Shown here: piece by piece, positions 17,401 to 25,163 of the stretch
How positions within the stretch are numbered: position 1 is the stretch's first letter
Layout: every line of letters begins with the position of its first letter
The notes under the pieces: model-generated
What the model saw: only the letters and a program-made list of their open reading frames with translations
Databases searched by the model: none
What the model was told of the DNA's origin: nothing
Program-made: the position numbers and the translations under genes
Assembly (NCBI GenBank): GCA_035529735.1
Contig: DATKWE010000033.1
Span: 1 to 27,893, forward strand
Direction: 5' to 3'
Source of the DNA: JAAXQD01 sp035529735
Lineage (GTDB): Bacteria > Desulfobacterota > Desulfobacteria > Desulfobacterales > UBA11574
Length of the DNA stretch: 27,893 nt

Positions 17401-18590
17401 GAATTTTAGTCGCGGCAGTTTTGATTGTTTTTTACCATACAGTTGCGTTTGCCGGTACAATTGAAACGGTTCTCTTGACACCCACCGAGACACCGCAGGC
17501 CGGACAAAACATGGTCTTTTCCGTCTTTTTCAACAATACGGGGAATAATGAAACCCGTGTGAATCTTCCCATCCGTGTTCATTGCGTTTTAAAATCCTCC
17601 GATCAACGGGTGGAAACAGTGGCCAACCTTATTCAGCCGGCGTCTGTGGAATCCTTTCGAATTTGCGGGAAATGTTTCGAAAAGGCACGATATTCGTTGA
17701 TCCTTCCCCAGACCCTTAACGGGCCGGTGAGCATGAAGATTTCAGACTTTGATGGCGCTGCAATGATGTTTCGGGTCGATGCCGAGCTTCCGCAGCCTAA
17801 AGCCGTTGAAAGTGTAACGTCCGATTCACAGGAATTTGAAACGCTGGATTCCTTGTTCGCGCTTTATCAACCGTATTTGAAAAACATAGCGGCGTATGAG
17901 CCGATGTATTTTCTCATCGGAACCGATCCGGAAGACAGCAAATTTCAGGTCAGCTTCCAATATCGTTTTTTCGACAATAACGGCTCCCTTGCTCAAAAAT
18001 ATCCCTGGGTCAAGGGTTTCCATTTTGGCTATACGCAGACATCCTTTTGGGACCTGAAATCAGAGTCCAAACCGTTCGAAGACACCAGTTACAAGCCGGA
18101 ATTCTTTTTCTTGTCACCCAAAATCAAGACCCGCTTTCCCTGGATCCGGTCATTTCTTCAGGCCGGTTTTCAGCACGAATCCAACGGCCGCGGCGGTGAA
18201 GATTCACGCAGCACAAACTTCATATATGTCAAACCGATATTCATTAATTACCAAGAAAAAAACCGACTGGGTATTATGGTCGCCCCCAAAGTGTGGGCTT
18301 ACGTAAACAACGATGACCAGACCAATTCGGATTTAAAAGATTACAGAGGCTATTTCGACCTGGAGGTCAAACTCGGAAATGCGGACAGTTTTGTTCTGGG
18401 ATCGCATTTTCGATGGGCAAAGGAAGGCGGTTCCATGGCACTCGATTTGACCTACCCCCTGCACCGGTTTTTAAATGGTAATCTGGGACTGTATTTTCAG
18501 GTCGAGTATGTCAATGCTTTGGCGGAAAGCCTCCTCAACTATAGAGAGCGGACCGAAGCCGTGCGTCTGGGTATCGCCATTGTAAGGTAA
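17397..18590 (+). CDS. Outer-membrane phospholipase A (PldA/OMPLA-like) with an N-terminal extension
   Basis: The ATG at 17397 is chosen over a TTG at 17388 because AAGAGG (17382-17387) is 9 bases from the ATG but touches the TTG. The protein is 397 residues. A signal peptide ends near AFA-G (residues 18-20). Residues about 20-130 form a beta-rich, possibly Ig-like segment absent from E. coli PldA. The rest is a 12-strand OMPLA barrel with catalytic H260 and S262 in FQHESNG and N274 in SRSTNF; the 12-residue Ser-to-Asn spacing equals E. coli S144-N156. The enzyme hydrolyses acyl chains of phospholipids that reach the outer leaflet, helping to keep outer-membrane asymmetry. It begins in the tail of the helicase remnant, so its own promoter probably lies within that remnant. 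Confidence 0.9.
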   Translation: MRILVAAVLIVFYHTVAFAGTIETVLLTPTETPQAGQNMVFSVFFNNTGNNETRVNLPIRVHCVLKSSDQRVETVANLIQPASVESFRICGKCFEKARYSLILPQTLNGPVSMKISDFDGAAMMFRVDAELPQPKAVESVTSDSQEFETLDSLFALYQPYLKNIAAYEPMYFLIGTDPEDSKFQVSFQYRFFDNNGSLAQKYPWVKGFHFGYTQTSFWDLKSESKPFEDTSYKPEFFFLSPKIKTRFPWIRSFLQAGFQHESNGRGGEDSRSTNFIYVKPIFINYQEKNRLGIMVAPKVWAYVNNDDQTNSDLKDYRGYFDLEVKLGNADSFVLGSHFRWAKEGGSMALDLTYPLHRFLNGNLGLYFQVEYVNALAESLLNYRERTEAVRLGIAIVR

Positions 18591-18850
18591 CTTCCCGGTA
18601 CGGCAGTGACGTTAAAACCAAATTCACACCCCCATGGTTTAAAGTCTTGTAAAGGACCCCGGGAAAAATTGTTGACAAAAACCCGCCGTTTATTGTACCG
18701 GAAGTTCAAGAACGAGGTAATGAAGCCTCCTATCAAAAGCTATAAAAAAAATAACCCGGACAAACACAACCACGAAGGATAATGTCATCAGAAGGTGGCA
18801 CCGATCGTGGTTTTTTTTGTTCTAAAAAGCTGTGTTGAAAGGAGGATAAA
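18591..18850. other. Spacer between phospholipase and porin genes with a possible promoter
   Basis: A perfect TTGACA (18672-18677) lies about 174 bp upstream of the porin start. The best downstream partners (TATTGT at 13 bp, GTACCG at 17 bp) are poor, so the promoter call is weak. A terminator-like hairpin follows at 18768-18814. Confidence 0.3.
18768..18818 (+). terminator. Hairpin with T-tract ahead of the porin gene
   Basis: AACCACGA (18768-18775) pairs with TCGTGGTT (18805-18812), and the stem is followed by a run of T ending at 18818. The 29-base loop is long for an intrinsic terminator. If the TTGACA upstream is a real promoter, this structure would sit in the porin leader and could act as an attenuator; otherwise it ends the phospholipase transcript. 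Confidence 0.5.
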
Positions 18851-20071
18851 ATGATCAGGTTGAAAAAAAGAATCTTTCTTTTATGCGTAACCGTTTTGGC
18901 AGTGTTTGTTGGGTTGGGAATCCAAAATGCTCGTTGTGAAACTTCCAATAAAGCGTTGGAACAGAGAATAGAAAAAATCGAAGGGCGTCTTGAATCAACG
19001 GAGAATACCGTGGAAAAGACATTGTCGGAATCAGGGGTCCTTGGCAAACTATCTCTTGGAGGGTTAATTGCCGGTGTCGGTCAATATCAGAGCGTAGATG
19101 ATGCCTCCGGGTTTAACAATACAGGCCGAGGCGCCGTTGTATTTCAACCCGAAATCGGTTTTGCCCTAACAGATGTCGATGAAGTATTTGCCAAGTTTGG
19201 ATTTGCGGCAGGCAACGCTTTGAATGATGCGACTGTATCGCCATTTGTTTTTGCACCGTGGGCGGCAGACCTGGAGGATGATGTAAAAGATATTAATGGA
19301 CGGAATCGGGATTATCTTCTTGCGGCCTGGTACAAACACACCTTTACATTCAATGAAGCCGGCACATTGGGAATTACAGGCGGACTTATCGATGGAGCAG
19401 ACTATCTCGACGAAAATGCCTATGCCAATGATGAATTCACCCAGTTCATGAACCAAGTGCTGGCAAATGCGGCCAATGGTTTTGTCTCTTCCTATGACAT
19501 GGGGGGTGCCCTGGAGTGGGAATTTGGCCCATTTGCCCTCAAAGGTGTTGCCATGAACGTGGGCGAAAATGACGACGGCAGGAGTTACCAATTTTATGGC
19601 GCCAACCTTGGTTATACCCTACGCACAAAACCGGGTGAGGGACATTATCGTGTTAATGTTCAATGGACCAGTAAAGACTTCAACAATATTGCGGGAGACA
19701 ACCTGGAATCAAAGCAGTGCGTAATATTGTCCTTCGATCAACAACTGGGGGAGATCCTGGGTGCCTGGATTCGGTTTGGCTGGCAAGATGATGATGCCGC
19801 TATTATCTGTAAGTCGCTATATTCCGGCGGGCTTGACATCAACGGGAAACTATGGAGACGAGAACAAGACAATATCGGCATTGGGTACGCTTACCTGAAG
19901 GGGGGTAATCAAGATTTGGATAACGCCTATGTTTTCGAAACCTATGTCCGATTTTTGCTTAATGAATACTTTGCAATTACAGCCGATCTGCAATATCAGG
20001 ATAACAAAATGAAACAGGGAGACAGCCCTTCTGGATTCATATCCGGCGTGCGTTGTGTGGTTGAGTTCTGA
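18851..20071 (+). CDS. Outer-membrane porin, OprB-like (carbohydrate-selective porin family)
   Basis: A strong ribosome site (GGAGG, 18841-18845) lies 5 bases before the ATG. Residues 1-29 are a signal peptide. Residues about 33-60 are a short coiled coil (KALEQRIEKIEGRLESTENT) that could anchor or trimerise the protein. The remainder shows alternating beta-strand pattern ending in VEF, the C-terminal Phe signal for outer-membrane assembly. The final part (YVFETYVRFLLNEYFAITADLQYQDN) is like OprB-family porins. Length is 406. The substrate is unknown; Asp-rich loops suggest cation or polyol passage, which is only a guess. The gene follows the phospholipase gene, and both products act in the outer membrane. 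Confidence 0.75.
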   Translation: MIRLKKRIFLLCVTVLAVFVGLGIQNARCETSNKALEQRIEKIEGRLESTENTVEKTLSESGVLGKLSLGGLIAGVGQYQSVDDASGFNNTGRGAVVFQPEIGFALTDVDEVFAKFGFAAGNALNDATVSPFVFAPWAADLEDDVKDINGRNRDYLLAAWYKHTFTFNEAGTLGITGGLIDGADYLDENAYANDEFTQFMNQVLANAANGFVSSYDMGGALEWEFGPFALKGVAMNVGENDDGRSYQFYGANLGYTLRTKPGEGHYRVNVQWTSKDFNNIAGDNLESKQCVILSFDQQLGEILGAWIRFGWQDDDAAIICKSLYSGGLDINGKLWRREQDNIGIGYAYLKGGNQDLDNAYVFETYVRFLLNEYFAITADLQYQDNKMKQGDSPSGFISGVRCVVEF

Positions 20072-20211
20072 CTCGAATTATTACGAGCACAAACTTATCA
20101 TGAAATATTCGGGTTGATATGGTTGTCAGGTGTCAACCACCCGCCATGCGGATATTGCGATTCAAGGTACCGGCGTTACGTTCGCAGAATTTAATGTCCA
20201 AAGCGAGGGCA

Positions 20212-20277
20212 AACAACGCCGATTTCACCCGGGAATTCCCTTCGACCTTTGTGCAATTCGGGTGAAACGGTGTTGTT
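20212..20277. repeat. Imperfect inverted repeat
   Basis: AACAACGCCGATTTCACCCG (from 20212) is nearly the reverse complement of CGGGTGAAACGGTGTTGTT (to 20277), with AATT also paired inside. The loop is about 20 bases. It is not followed by a T-tract. It is the size and shape of an intergenic palindromic repeat. Confidence 0.6.
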
Positions 20278-20294
20278 CCAAGTTGAATTTGAAA

Positions 20295-20331
20295 CACAAT
20301 TGTCTCATGAGACAAGATTGTGCCTCTTTTT
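20295..20331 (+). terminator. Hairpin with T-tract, candidate intrinsic terminator
   Basis: CACAAT (20295-20300) pairs with ATTGTG (20317-20322), enclosing the perfect 16-bp palindrome TTGTCTCATGAGACAA (20300-20315). CCTCTTTTT follows. It lies 224 bp after the porin stop, far for a terminator of that gene. The palindrome could also be an operator for a dimeric regulator. Confidence 0.45.
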
Positions 20332-20733
20332 AGATAAAAAAATCGATGGATGCAAACGGCAGATATGCGGTGAACCGTTACTGCAAAAAAAGGAAAAATA
20401 CTTCGGCACTGTTGCATTTAGTTGTGAATGTGTTATAGAATAATTTCTAAGTTCATTTCCCTGTAAACGATACGACATTCAACACCATTGGCATAGTTAT
20501 TGCTTTGATAGCTTTTATTTCCCATTCCTGCATAAACTTAAAAAGCTTAATCGGTGATTAATAAAATTCAAATAGGGCTCAATTTTTTATTCGAATTTAA
20601 ACATCCCAAAAATCTTGGTAGCATTTTTTCCAAAAAGGATTTTTATCGTTTTTAACATCGGTTCGCTGACCTTTCGGCAATTTGCTTGAGATATGGTTGG
20701 GGTTCAAACAATTATTCAAAAAGGATTTCAACT

Positions 20734-21546
20734 GTGGAAAATATCGTTGCAAAAATTTGGGAGTTGTTGACAATTTACGGTCTTAAAGTCGTTGCCGCCA
20801 TTGCGGTTTTGATCGTGGGGCGATGGATCGCCAAGGGCTTGACCGGTTTTACAGAAAAAATAATGAACAAAAGGCAGGTGGATCCCACCGTCGTCTCCTT
20901 TGTCGCCAATATGACCTACATCGCTTTATTGGTCTTCGTCGTTCTGGCGGCGCTGGGACAGCTTGGCATACAGACAACCTCGTTTATCGCGGTTATCGGT
21001 GCTGCCGGGCTTGCCATCGGTCTTGCGCTGCAGGGGTCCCTCTCAAACTTTGCCGCCGGGTTTTTGATGATTATTTTCCGACCGTTCAAGGTCGGGGATT
21101 TCATCGAAGGTGCCGGGGTTGCAGGAACCGTTGAAAAAATTCAAATCTTCACCACACAGCTCAAAACACCCGACAACAAGACCATCATTATCCCGAACGC
21201 AAAATTAAGCGGTGACAACATCGTAAACTTTTCCGCAAAGGGAACCCGCCGGGTGGATCTGGTCTTTGGCATTGGCTATGGTGACGATATCGATAAGGCC
21301 AGAAAGATTATCACCGATGTCATTGAAAATGATGCCCGCGTCCTGAAAGACCCGCCGCCAAAAATTGCGGTTATAGAACTGGGAGACAGCAGTGTGAATT
21401 TTGCGGTTCGTCCCTGGGTGAACGTTCCGGATTATTGGGATCTTTGGTTCCATGTAACCGAGACCATTAAGAAGCGCTTTGATGCAGAGGGTATTTCAAT
21501 TCCCTTTCCACAGCGCGACGTGCATGTATATAACCATAAGGAATAA
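20734..21546 (+). CDS. Small-conductance mechanosensitive channel (MscS family)
   Basis: The start is taken as GTG at 20734, with AAGGA 9 bases upstream; a TTG at 20686 would add 16 residues that look unlike the family. The protein is 270 residues with the standard three-helix MscS plan: TM1 at about 14-32, TM2 at about 52-72, and pore-lining TM3 with the Gly/Ala-rich AVIGAAGLAIGLALQGSLSNFAAG. The cytoplasmic beta and alpha/beta vestibule follows, including FRPFKVGDFIEGAGVAGTVE and PNAKLSGDNIVNFS. MscS opens under membrane tension to release solutes on osmotic downshock. The VWA-OmpA lipoprotein gene starts 75 bp after it and may share its transcript. Confidence 0.95.
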   Translation: MENIVAKIWELLTIYGLKVVAAIAVLIVGRWIAKGLTGFTEKIMNKRQVDPTVVSFVANMTYIALLVFVVLAALGQLGIQTTSFIAVIGAAGLAIGLALQGSLSNFAAGFLMIIFRPFKVGDFIEGAGVAGTVEKIQIFTTQLKTPDNKTIIIPNAKLSGDNIVNFSAKGTRRVDLVFGIGYGDDIDKARKIITDVIENDARVLKDPPPKIAVIELGDSSVNFAVRPWVNVPDYWDLWFHVTETIKKRFDAEGISIPFPQRDVHVYNHKE

Positions 21547-21621
21547 TACGCAGTGACGGGTTGTTATTTCTTTTTAATATAAAGTCTTTAATTCAAACAA
21601 AGGAAAATAAGGAGGCAAATT

Positions 21622-22800
21622 ATGGACAAGCGTTTTTTGAGAGTATTGTTTATTTTGATGATCAGCACCCTGTTGATCAGTTGCGGCGGCAAAAAAGTTA
21701 TGAAGGCCGAGCCGTCTTTCGAGCCCTACAAATTTGACGCAAATCAGTATGTACCCAAGGTTGACAATTTTGTGGTGATCCTGGACACGTCTTCTTCAAT
21801 GGCGGATAAATATGCGAAAAAGGAAAAGGCCAAAATCGCCAAAGATTTCTTAAGCGCCATGAATCAGACACTTCCGGAGTTGAAATATAATGCAGCACTC
21901 AGAGTGTTTGGACACGGTGCCAGCCTGCCCGACAAGTCGACCATGCTTGTTTACGGACCGACTCAGTATTCGACTTCGGGATTTGGAGCGGCCTTAAATT
22001 CTGTAAAGGGACCCAGCGGGGATAGTTCTCTTGCTCTGGCAAAAGCCATCAACGCTGCCGGCGACGACATGAAGTCGTCCAAAGGTCCGATAGCGGTCAT
22101 TATCGTCAGCGATGGACAAAAGATGGACCAAAAACCGGTGAAAGCTGCTGAGGCCATGAAAAGCCAGTTCGGTGACAGAGTATGCATCGACACCGTGCAG
22201 GTGGGAGACGATCCTGCCGGTAAAATGACGCTGGAACAGATTGTCAAAGCGGGCGGATGTGGCATTTCAACCACCGCAGACAGACTGGCTTCCTCGGCGA
22301 ACATGGCCGGTTTTGTAGAAGGCATATTTTTAGCCAAGGCAGCACCCAAGCCGATGGCAAAACCGATGGCAAAACCCATGGACAGCGACGGCGACGGGGT
22401 GACGGACGATAAGGATCAATGCCCCAATACGCCCAAGGGTGCAACCGTTGATGCAAGGGGTTGCTGGACATATGCAGCGGTGGTACTGTTTGATTTTAAT
22501 AAGGCAGTGATTAAATCCGAAGCACACCCCATGCTTGATGAGGCGGTGGGGATACTGAAAAAGAATCCGGAAATCAACGTAGAGATCGACGGGCATACGG
22601 ACAATATGGGTCCTGCCGCGTATAACATGACGCTTTCCGAAAAACGGGCCAACGCCGTGATGAAATATCTTGTTGATCAAGGAGTTAAAGCCGAACGTCT
22701 TACCATGAAGGGGTTTGGATTAACCAAACCGGCCGCCAGCAATGACACCAAGGCCGGACGTGCCAAAAACCGAAGGGTCGAATTTAGGCCGGTTCAATAA
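21622..22800 (+). CDS. Lipoprotein with VWA, thrombospondin type-3 and OmpA domains
   Basis: The lipobox LLIS-C gives a lipidated C21; the next residue is Gly, not Asp, so outer-membrane sorting is expected. Residues about 48-235 form a von Willebrand A domain with MIDAS motif DTSSS (55-59). A KPMA-repeat linker (243-253) leads to a calcium-binding TSP3-like segment with DSDGDGVTDDKDQCP (254-268) and C281. Residues about 285-392 are an OmpA-like peptidoglycan-binding domain with IDGHTDN (322-328) and NRRVEF. A GGAGG ribosome site lies 7 bases before the ATG. The protein should tie the outer membrane to the cell wall while offering a metal-dependent binding module in the periplasm. Its partner is unknown. 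The VWA-OmpA combination is uncommon compared with plain Pal/OmpA proteins. Confidence 0.9.
   Translation: MDKRFLRVLFILMISTLLISCGGKKVMKAEPSFEPYKFDANQYVPKVDNFVVILDTSSSMADKYAKKEKAKIAKDFLSAMNQTLPELKYNAALRVFGHGASLPDKSTMLVYGPTQYSTSGFGAALNSVKGPSGDSSLALAKAINAAGDDMKSSKGPIAVIIVSDGQKMDQKPVKAAEAMKSQFGDRVCIDTVQVGDDPAGKMTLEQIVKAGGCGISTTADRLASSANMAGFVEGIFLAKAAPKPMAKPMAKPMDSDGDGVTDDKDQCPNTPKGATVDARGCWTYAAVVLFDFNKAVIKSEAHPMLDEAVGILKKNPEINVEIDGHTDNMGPAAYNMTLSEKRANAVMKYLVDQGVKAERLTMKGFGLTKPAASNDTKAGRAKNRRVEFRPVQ
22348..22383 (+). repeat. 12-bp tandem repeat in the VWA-OmpA linker
   Basis: Units at 22348-22359, 22360-22371 and an imperfect third encode Lys-Pro-Met-Ala repeats between the VWA and TSP3 segments. 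Slippage here would change linker length in steps of four residues without breaking the frame. Confidence 0.7.
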
Positions 22801-23118
22801 ATTATCCGGTCATCTATGACCATATGATTTGAAGATGGGGAGACGCAACGATATTGCCGATCCCCATCTTCATTTCCACCATCGTCCCCCCACGCCTTCG
22901 GCCGGACCAATCCCCTTTGCATAAATGAAAATATTTGAAGTTCACACCCCCCTATGTTAGGTTACGCCCAGCCGAAGATTTACTTCAGCGTGTTGGAGCG
23001 AAGTTTACCCCACGAAACCCATCGTTTTTTCTGTTTGACCGGGGCAAAAATCCCACCTCCCGGGGTGTTGGGAGCTTCTATCTCACGCATTCACCGCATT
23101 TACAACAGGGGTAGAGTC
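22801..23118. other. Spacer between the VWA-OmpA and MASE3 kinase genes
   Basis: It begins with a strong hairpin (22831-22871). The frame of the downstream kinase is open back to 22954, but no ribosome site supports a start there. A CTCCC/GGGAG inverted pair lies around 23056-23076. No clear promoter was found. Confidence 0.4.
22831..22871. terminator. 11-bp perfect hairpin after the VWA-OmpA gene
   Basis: GAAGATGGGGA (22831-22841) pairs perfectly with TCCCCATCTTC (22861-22871) around a 19-base loop, 30 bp after the stop codon. No T-run follows on the plus strand, so it may stabilise the mRNA 3' end rather than terminate by itself. Confidence 0.5.
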
Positions 23119-25152
23119 ATGGAGAGGCCATCTGGCGTCACCGGAAATTGGGCAATATTTACGTTATGGATTGTAATTCTAGCCGGTCTATATATAGCCA
23201 GCCGTTACAATTACCTCCTTTTTCACAGTCTTGCCGAGATATTTAGTATTTTCGTAGCTTGCGGCATTTTTGTGGTTGCCTGGAACTCCCGGAGATTTAT
23301 GGACAATAATTATCTCCTTTTCCTCGGCATCGCATATCTGTTCATCGGGGGTTTAGATCTGGCCCATACCTTGGCCTATAAAGGCATGGGAATATTTTCC
23401 GGATATGATGCAAACTTGCCGACCCAGTTATGGATTTCAGCCCGTTATCTGGAGAGCATGTCTCTTCTTATTGCACCCCTTTTCATCCCTCGAAAACCGA
23501 ACACGCGCTTTGTGTTTGTCGGTTATGCTTTGTTGGTATTCCTTATGCTGGCATCCATTTTTTATTGGAACATTTTCCCCGACTGTTTTATTGAAGGCAC
23601 TGGACTGACACGGTTTAAAAAGATCAGCGAATATTTTATCTGTTTAATGCTCATGGGTTCTATTCTTCTCCTGTTTCAAAAACAGAAAGAGTTCGATAAA
23701 AACATTTTTTGGCTATTGATCGCATCCATCATTCTTACGATCTGTTCCGAATTAGCCTTTACATTCTATATCAGAGTTTATGACCTGTCTAATCTTACAG
23801 GCCATTTCCTGAAGTTGGCATCCTTTTATCTCATTTATAAATCGATTATCGAGTCCGGTTTTGTGAAGCCCTACAGCCTTCTATTCAGAAATTTAAAGCA
23901 GCGTGAAGAAGAACTGCACACCCTCAATCTTGAACTGGAAAAACGTGTGGACCAGCGGACCGCTGATTTACAAAAAGAAGTCATGGAACGCAAGCATGCT
24001 CAGGAAGAGGTTTTAAAAACCAAAAACAGGCTTCAATCGGTATTCGACGGAATTTCAGAGCCTCTGCTCCTTTTAGACAGCTACCTGACAGTAAAGATGC
24101 TCAACAAGGCTGCTGTTGAGTACTACAAAATTAATGGCAAAAATGTAATAGAAAAACCCTGCTATCGGGTATTCAAGGACGGATCAAAACCCTGTGAAGA
24201 CTGTAACATTGCACCCGCGGTTTTAGAGGGGCGGCATCTGGGTTTTGAACGGAAAGGATTTATGAACCCAGAGAGACTGGAGCAGGTCGTAATATATCCC
24301 CTGAAGGAGACGTATGGCGAATTTGGGTCCGCCATCATCCGCATCAGCGACATCACTGAATCAAAGATGTCGGAGAGACAACTGATACAGCGAGAAAAAA
24401 TGGCTGCCCTGGGTGTTCTCATTTCGGGTATTGCCCATGAGATCAACAACCCGAACAATTATATTTCCGTCAACATTCCGATCTTAAGAGATTACCTTAA
24501 TGTCGTGATGCCCCTCGTTGATGAATATGCCCAAAAACATCCGGATCTGGAAATATTGTATATGCCTTACCCTGAATTCCGTGAAGATATTTTTGAACTT
24601 CTTGATAATGTTCAACATGGGTCCAGACAAATCAAAGCGATCGTTAGGGACTTAAAAGTATTTTCAAAGCCGGGCGAAGATAAGAGAATTGAAAAAATCG
24701 ACCTGAAACCCATCATTGAAAAAGTGGTTGCGTTTTGCAGGAGCAAGATTAAAAGAACCGTAAAAACCTTTAATGTTCATATTCCGGAAAGCTTGCCGGA
24801 AGTGCTGATTGATTCGCAATCTTTAGAGCAGATATTGATAAATCTTTTGATCAATGCAGCCCAGGCCTTTGAGAAACCGATGGATGAAAATTCAAACGTT
24901 AATCTGGTTGTTTCCATGGATAATTCCAAAGAAAATCGACTCATCATCGAAGTCAGCGACAATGGTGGCGGTATGGACGAAAAAACCTTGGGGAAAATAT
25001 TTACCCCCTTTTTTACGACAAAGTCCTCAGAAGACGGAATAGGTCTCGGATTGTATATTGTCCAAAATCTTATTGAGAAAATGGGCGGATGTGTCGAAGT
25101 TGAAAGTAAGCTAGGGAGCGGGAGTAATTTTAGGATAATATTGGATTTGTAA
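23119..25152 (+). CDS. MASE3-PAS sensor histidine kinase
   Basis: The ATG at 23119 is chosen because AGGGG lies 7-8 bases upstream and the protein then begins just before the first membrane helix. The frame stays open to an ATG at 22954, but that stretch is Pro- and Arg-rich and not kinase-like. Of 677 residues, about 10-255 are a multi-helix MASE3-type membrane sensor (DLAHTLAYKGMGIF). About 260-300 is a coiled coil and 303-415 a PAS domain with clustered cysteines (PCYRVF...PCEDCN). HisKA follows with H440 in GIAHEINNPNN, and the C-terminus is HATPase_c (NLLINAAQAF, DNGGGMD, GIGLGLYIV). The signal is unknown; the PAS cysteines could respond to redox or metal. The regulator gene 11 bp downstream is its likely partner. 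Confidence 0.92.
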   Translation: MERPSGVTGNWAIFTLWIVILAGLYIASRYNYLLFHSLAEIFSIFVACGIFVVAWNSRRFMDNNYLLFLGIAYLFIGGLDLAHTLAYKGMGIFSGYDANLPTQLWISARYLESMSLLIAPLFIPRKPNTRFVFVGYALLVFLMLASIFYWNIFPDCFIEGTGLTRFKKISEYFICLMLMGSILLLFQKQKEFDKNIFWLLIASIILTICSELAFTFYIRVYDLSNLTGHFLKLASFYLIYKSIIESGFVKPYSLLFRNLKQREEELHTLNLELEKRVDQRTADLQKEVMERKHAQEEVLKTKNRLQSVFDGISEPLLLLDSYLTVKMLNKAAVEYYKINGKNVIEKPCYRVFKDGSKPCEDCNIAPAVLEGRHLGFERKGFMNPERLEQVVIYPLKETYGEFGSAIIRISDITESKMSERQLIQREKMAALGVLISGIAHEINNPNNYISVNIPILRDYLNVVMPLVDEYAQKHPDLEILYMPYPEFREDIFELLDNVQHGSRQIKAIVRDLKVFSKPGEDKRIEKIDLKPIIEKVVAFCRSKIKRTVKTFNVHIPESLPEVLIDSQSLEQILINLLINAAQAFEKPMDENSNVNLVVSMDNSKENRLIIEVSDNGGGMDEKTLGKIFTPFFTTKSSEDGIGLGLYIVQNLIEKMGGCVEVESKLGSGSNFRIILDL

Positions 25153-25163
25153 CGGGGGTTGAC

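Larger units (their letters stand above)
20072..20733. other. 662-bp spacer between porin and mscS-like genes; inverted repeats, no supported gene
   Basis: The first half (to about 20450) is richer in GC and carries two inverted repeats described separately. Open frames on both strands (20130-20333, 20249-20443 and 20133-20417) have no ribosome sites or recognisable domains and are treated as chance. The second half is AT-rich and should contain the promoter of the channel gene; no clear -35/-10 pair is evident. Confidence 0.4.

Noticed and set aside
18795..18809. TGGCAC followed by GTGG resembles a -24/-12 sigma-54 promoter.
   Set aside because: The -12 GC is GG here and the site lies inside the terminator-like hairpin.
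20133..20417. 94-codon open frame on the minus strand in the porin-mscS spacer, with overlapping plus-strand frames.
   Set aside because: It covers the inverted repeats, has no supported start and no domain. It is more likely a by-product of repeat DNA.
18623..22951. The 11-mer TTCACACCCCC occurs upstream of both the porin (18623-18633) and MASE3 kinase (22941-22951) genes.
   Set aside because: In a window of this size many 11-mers are shared by chance, and the flanks do not match. It is not enough for a shared regulatory site.
22954..23118. Longer N-terminus for the MASE3 kinase from ATG at 22954.
   Set aside because: The extra 55 residues are Pro/Arg-rich and unlike the family, and a better ribosome site lies before the ATG at 23119.
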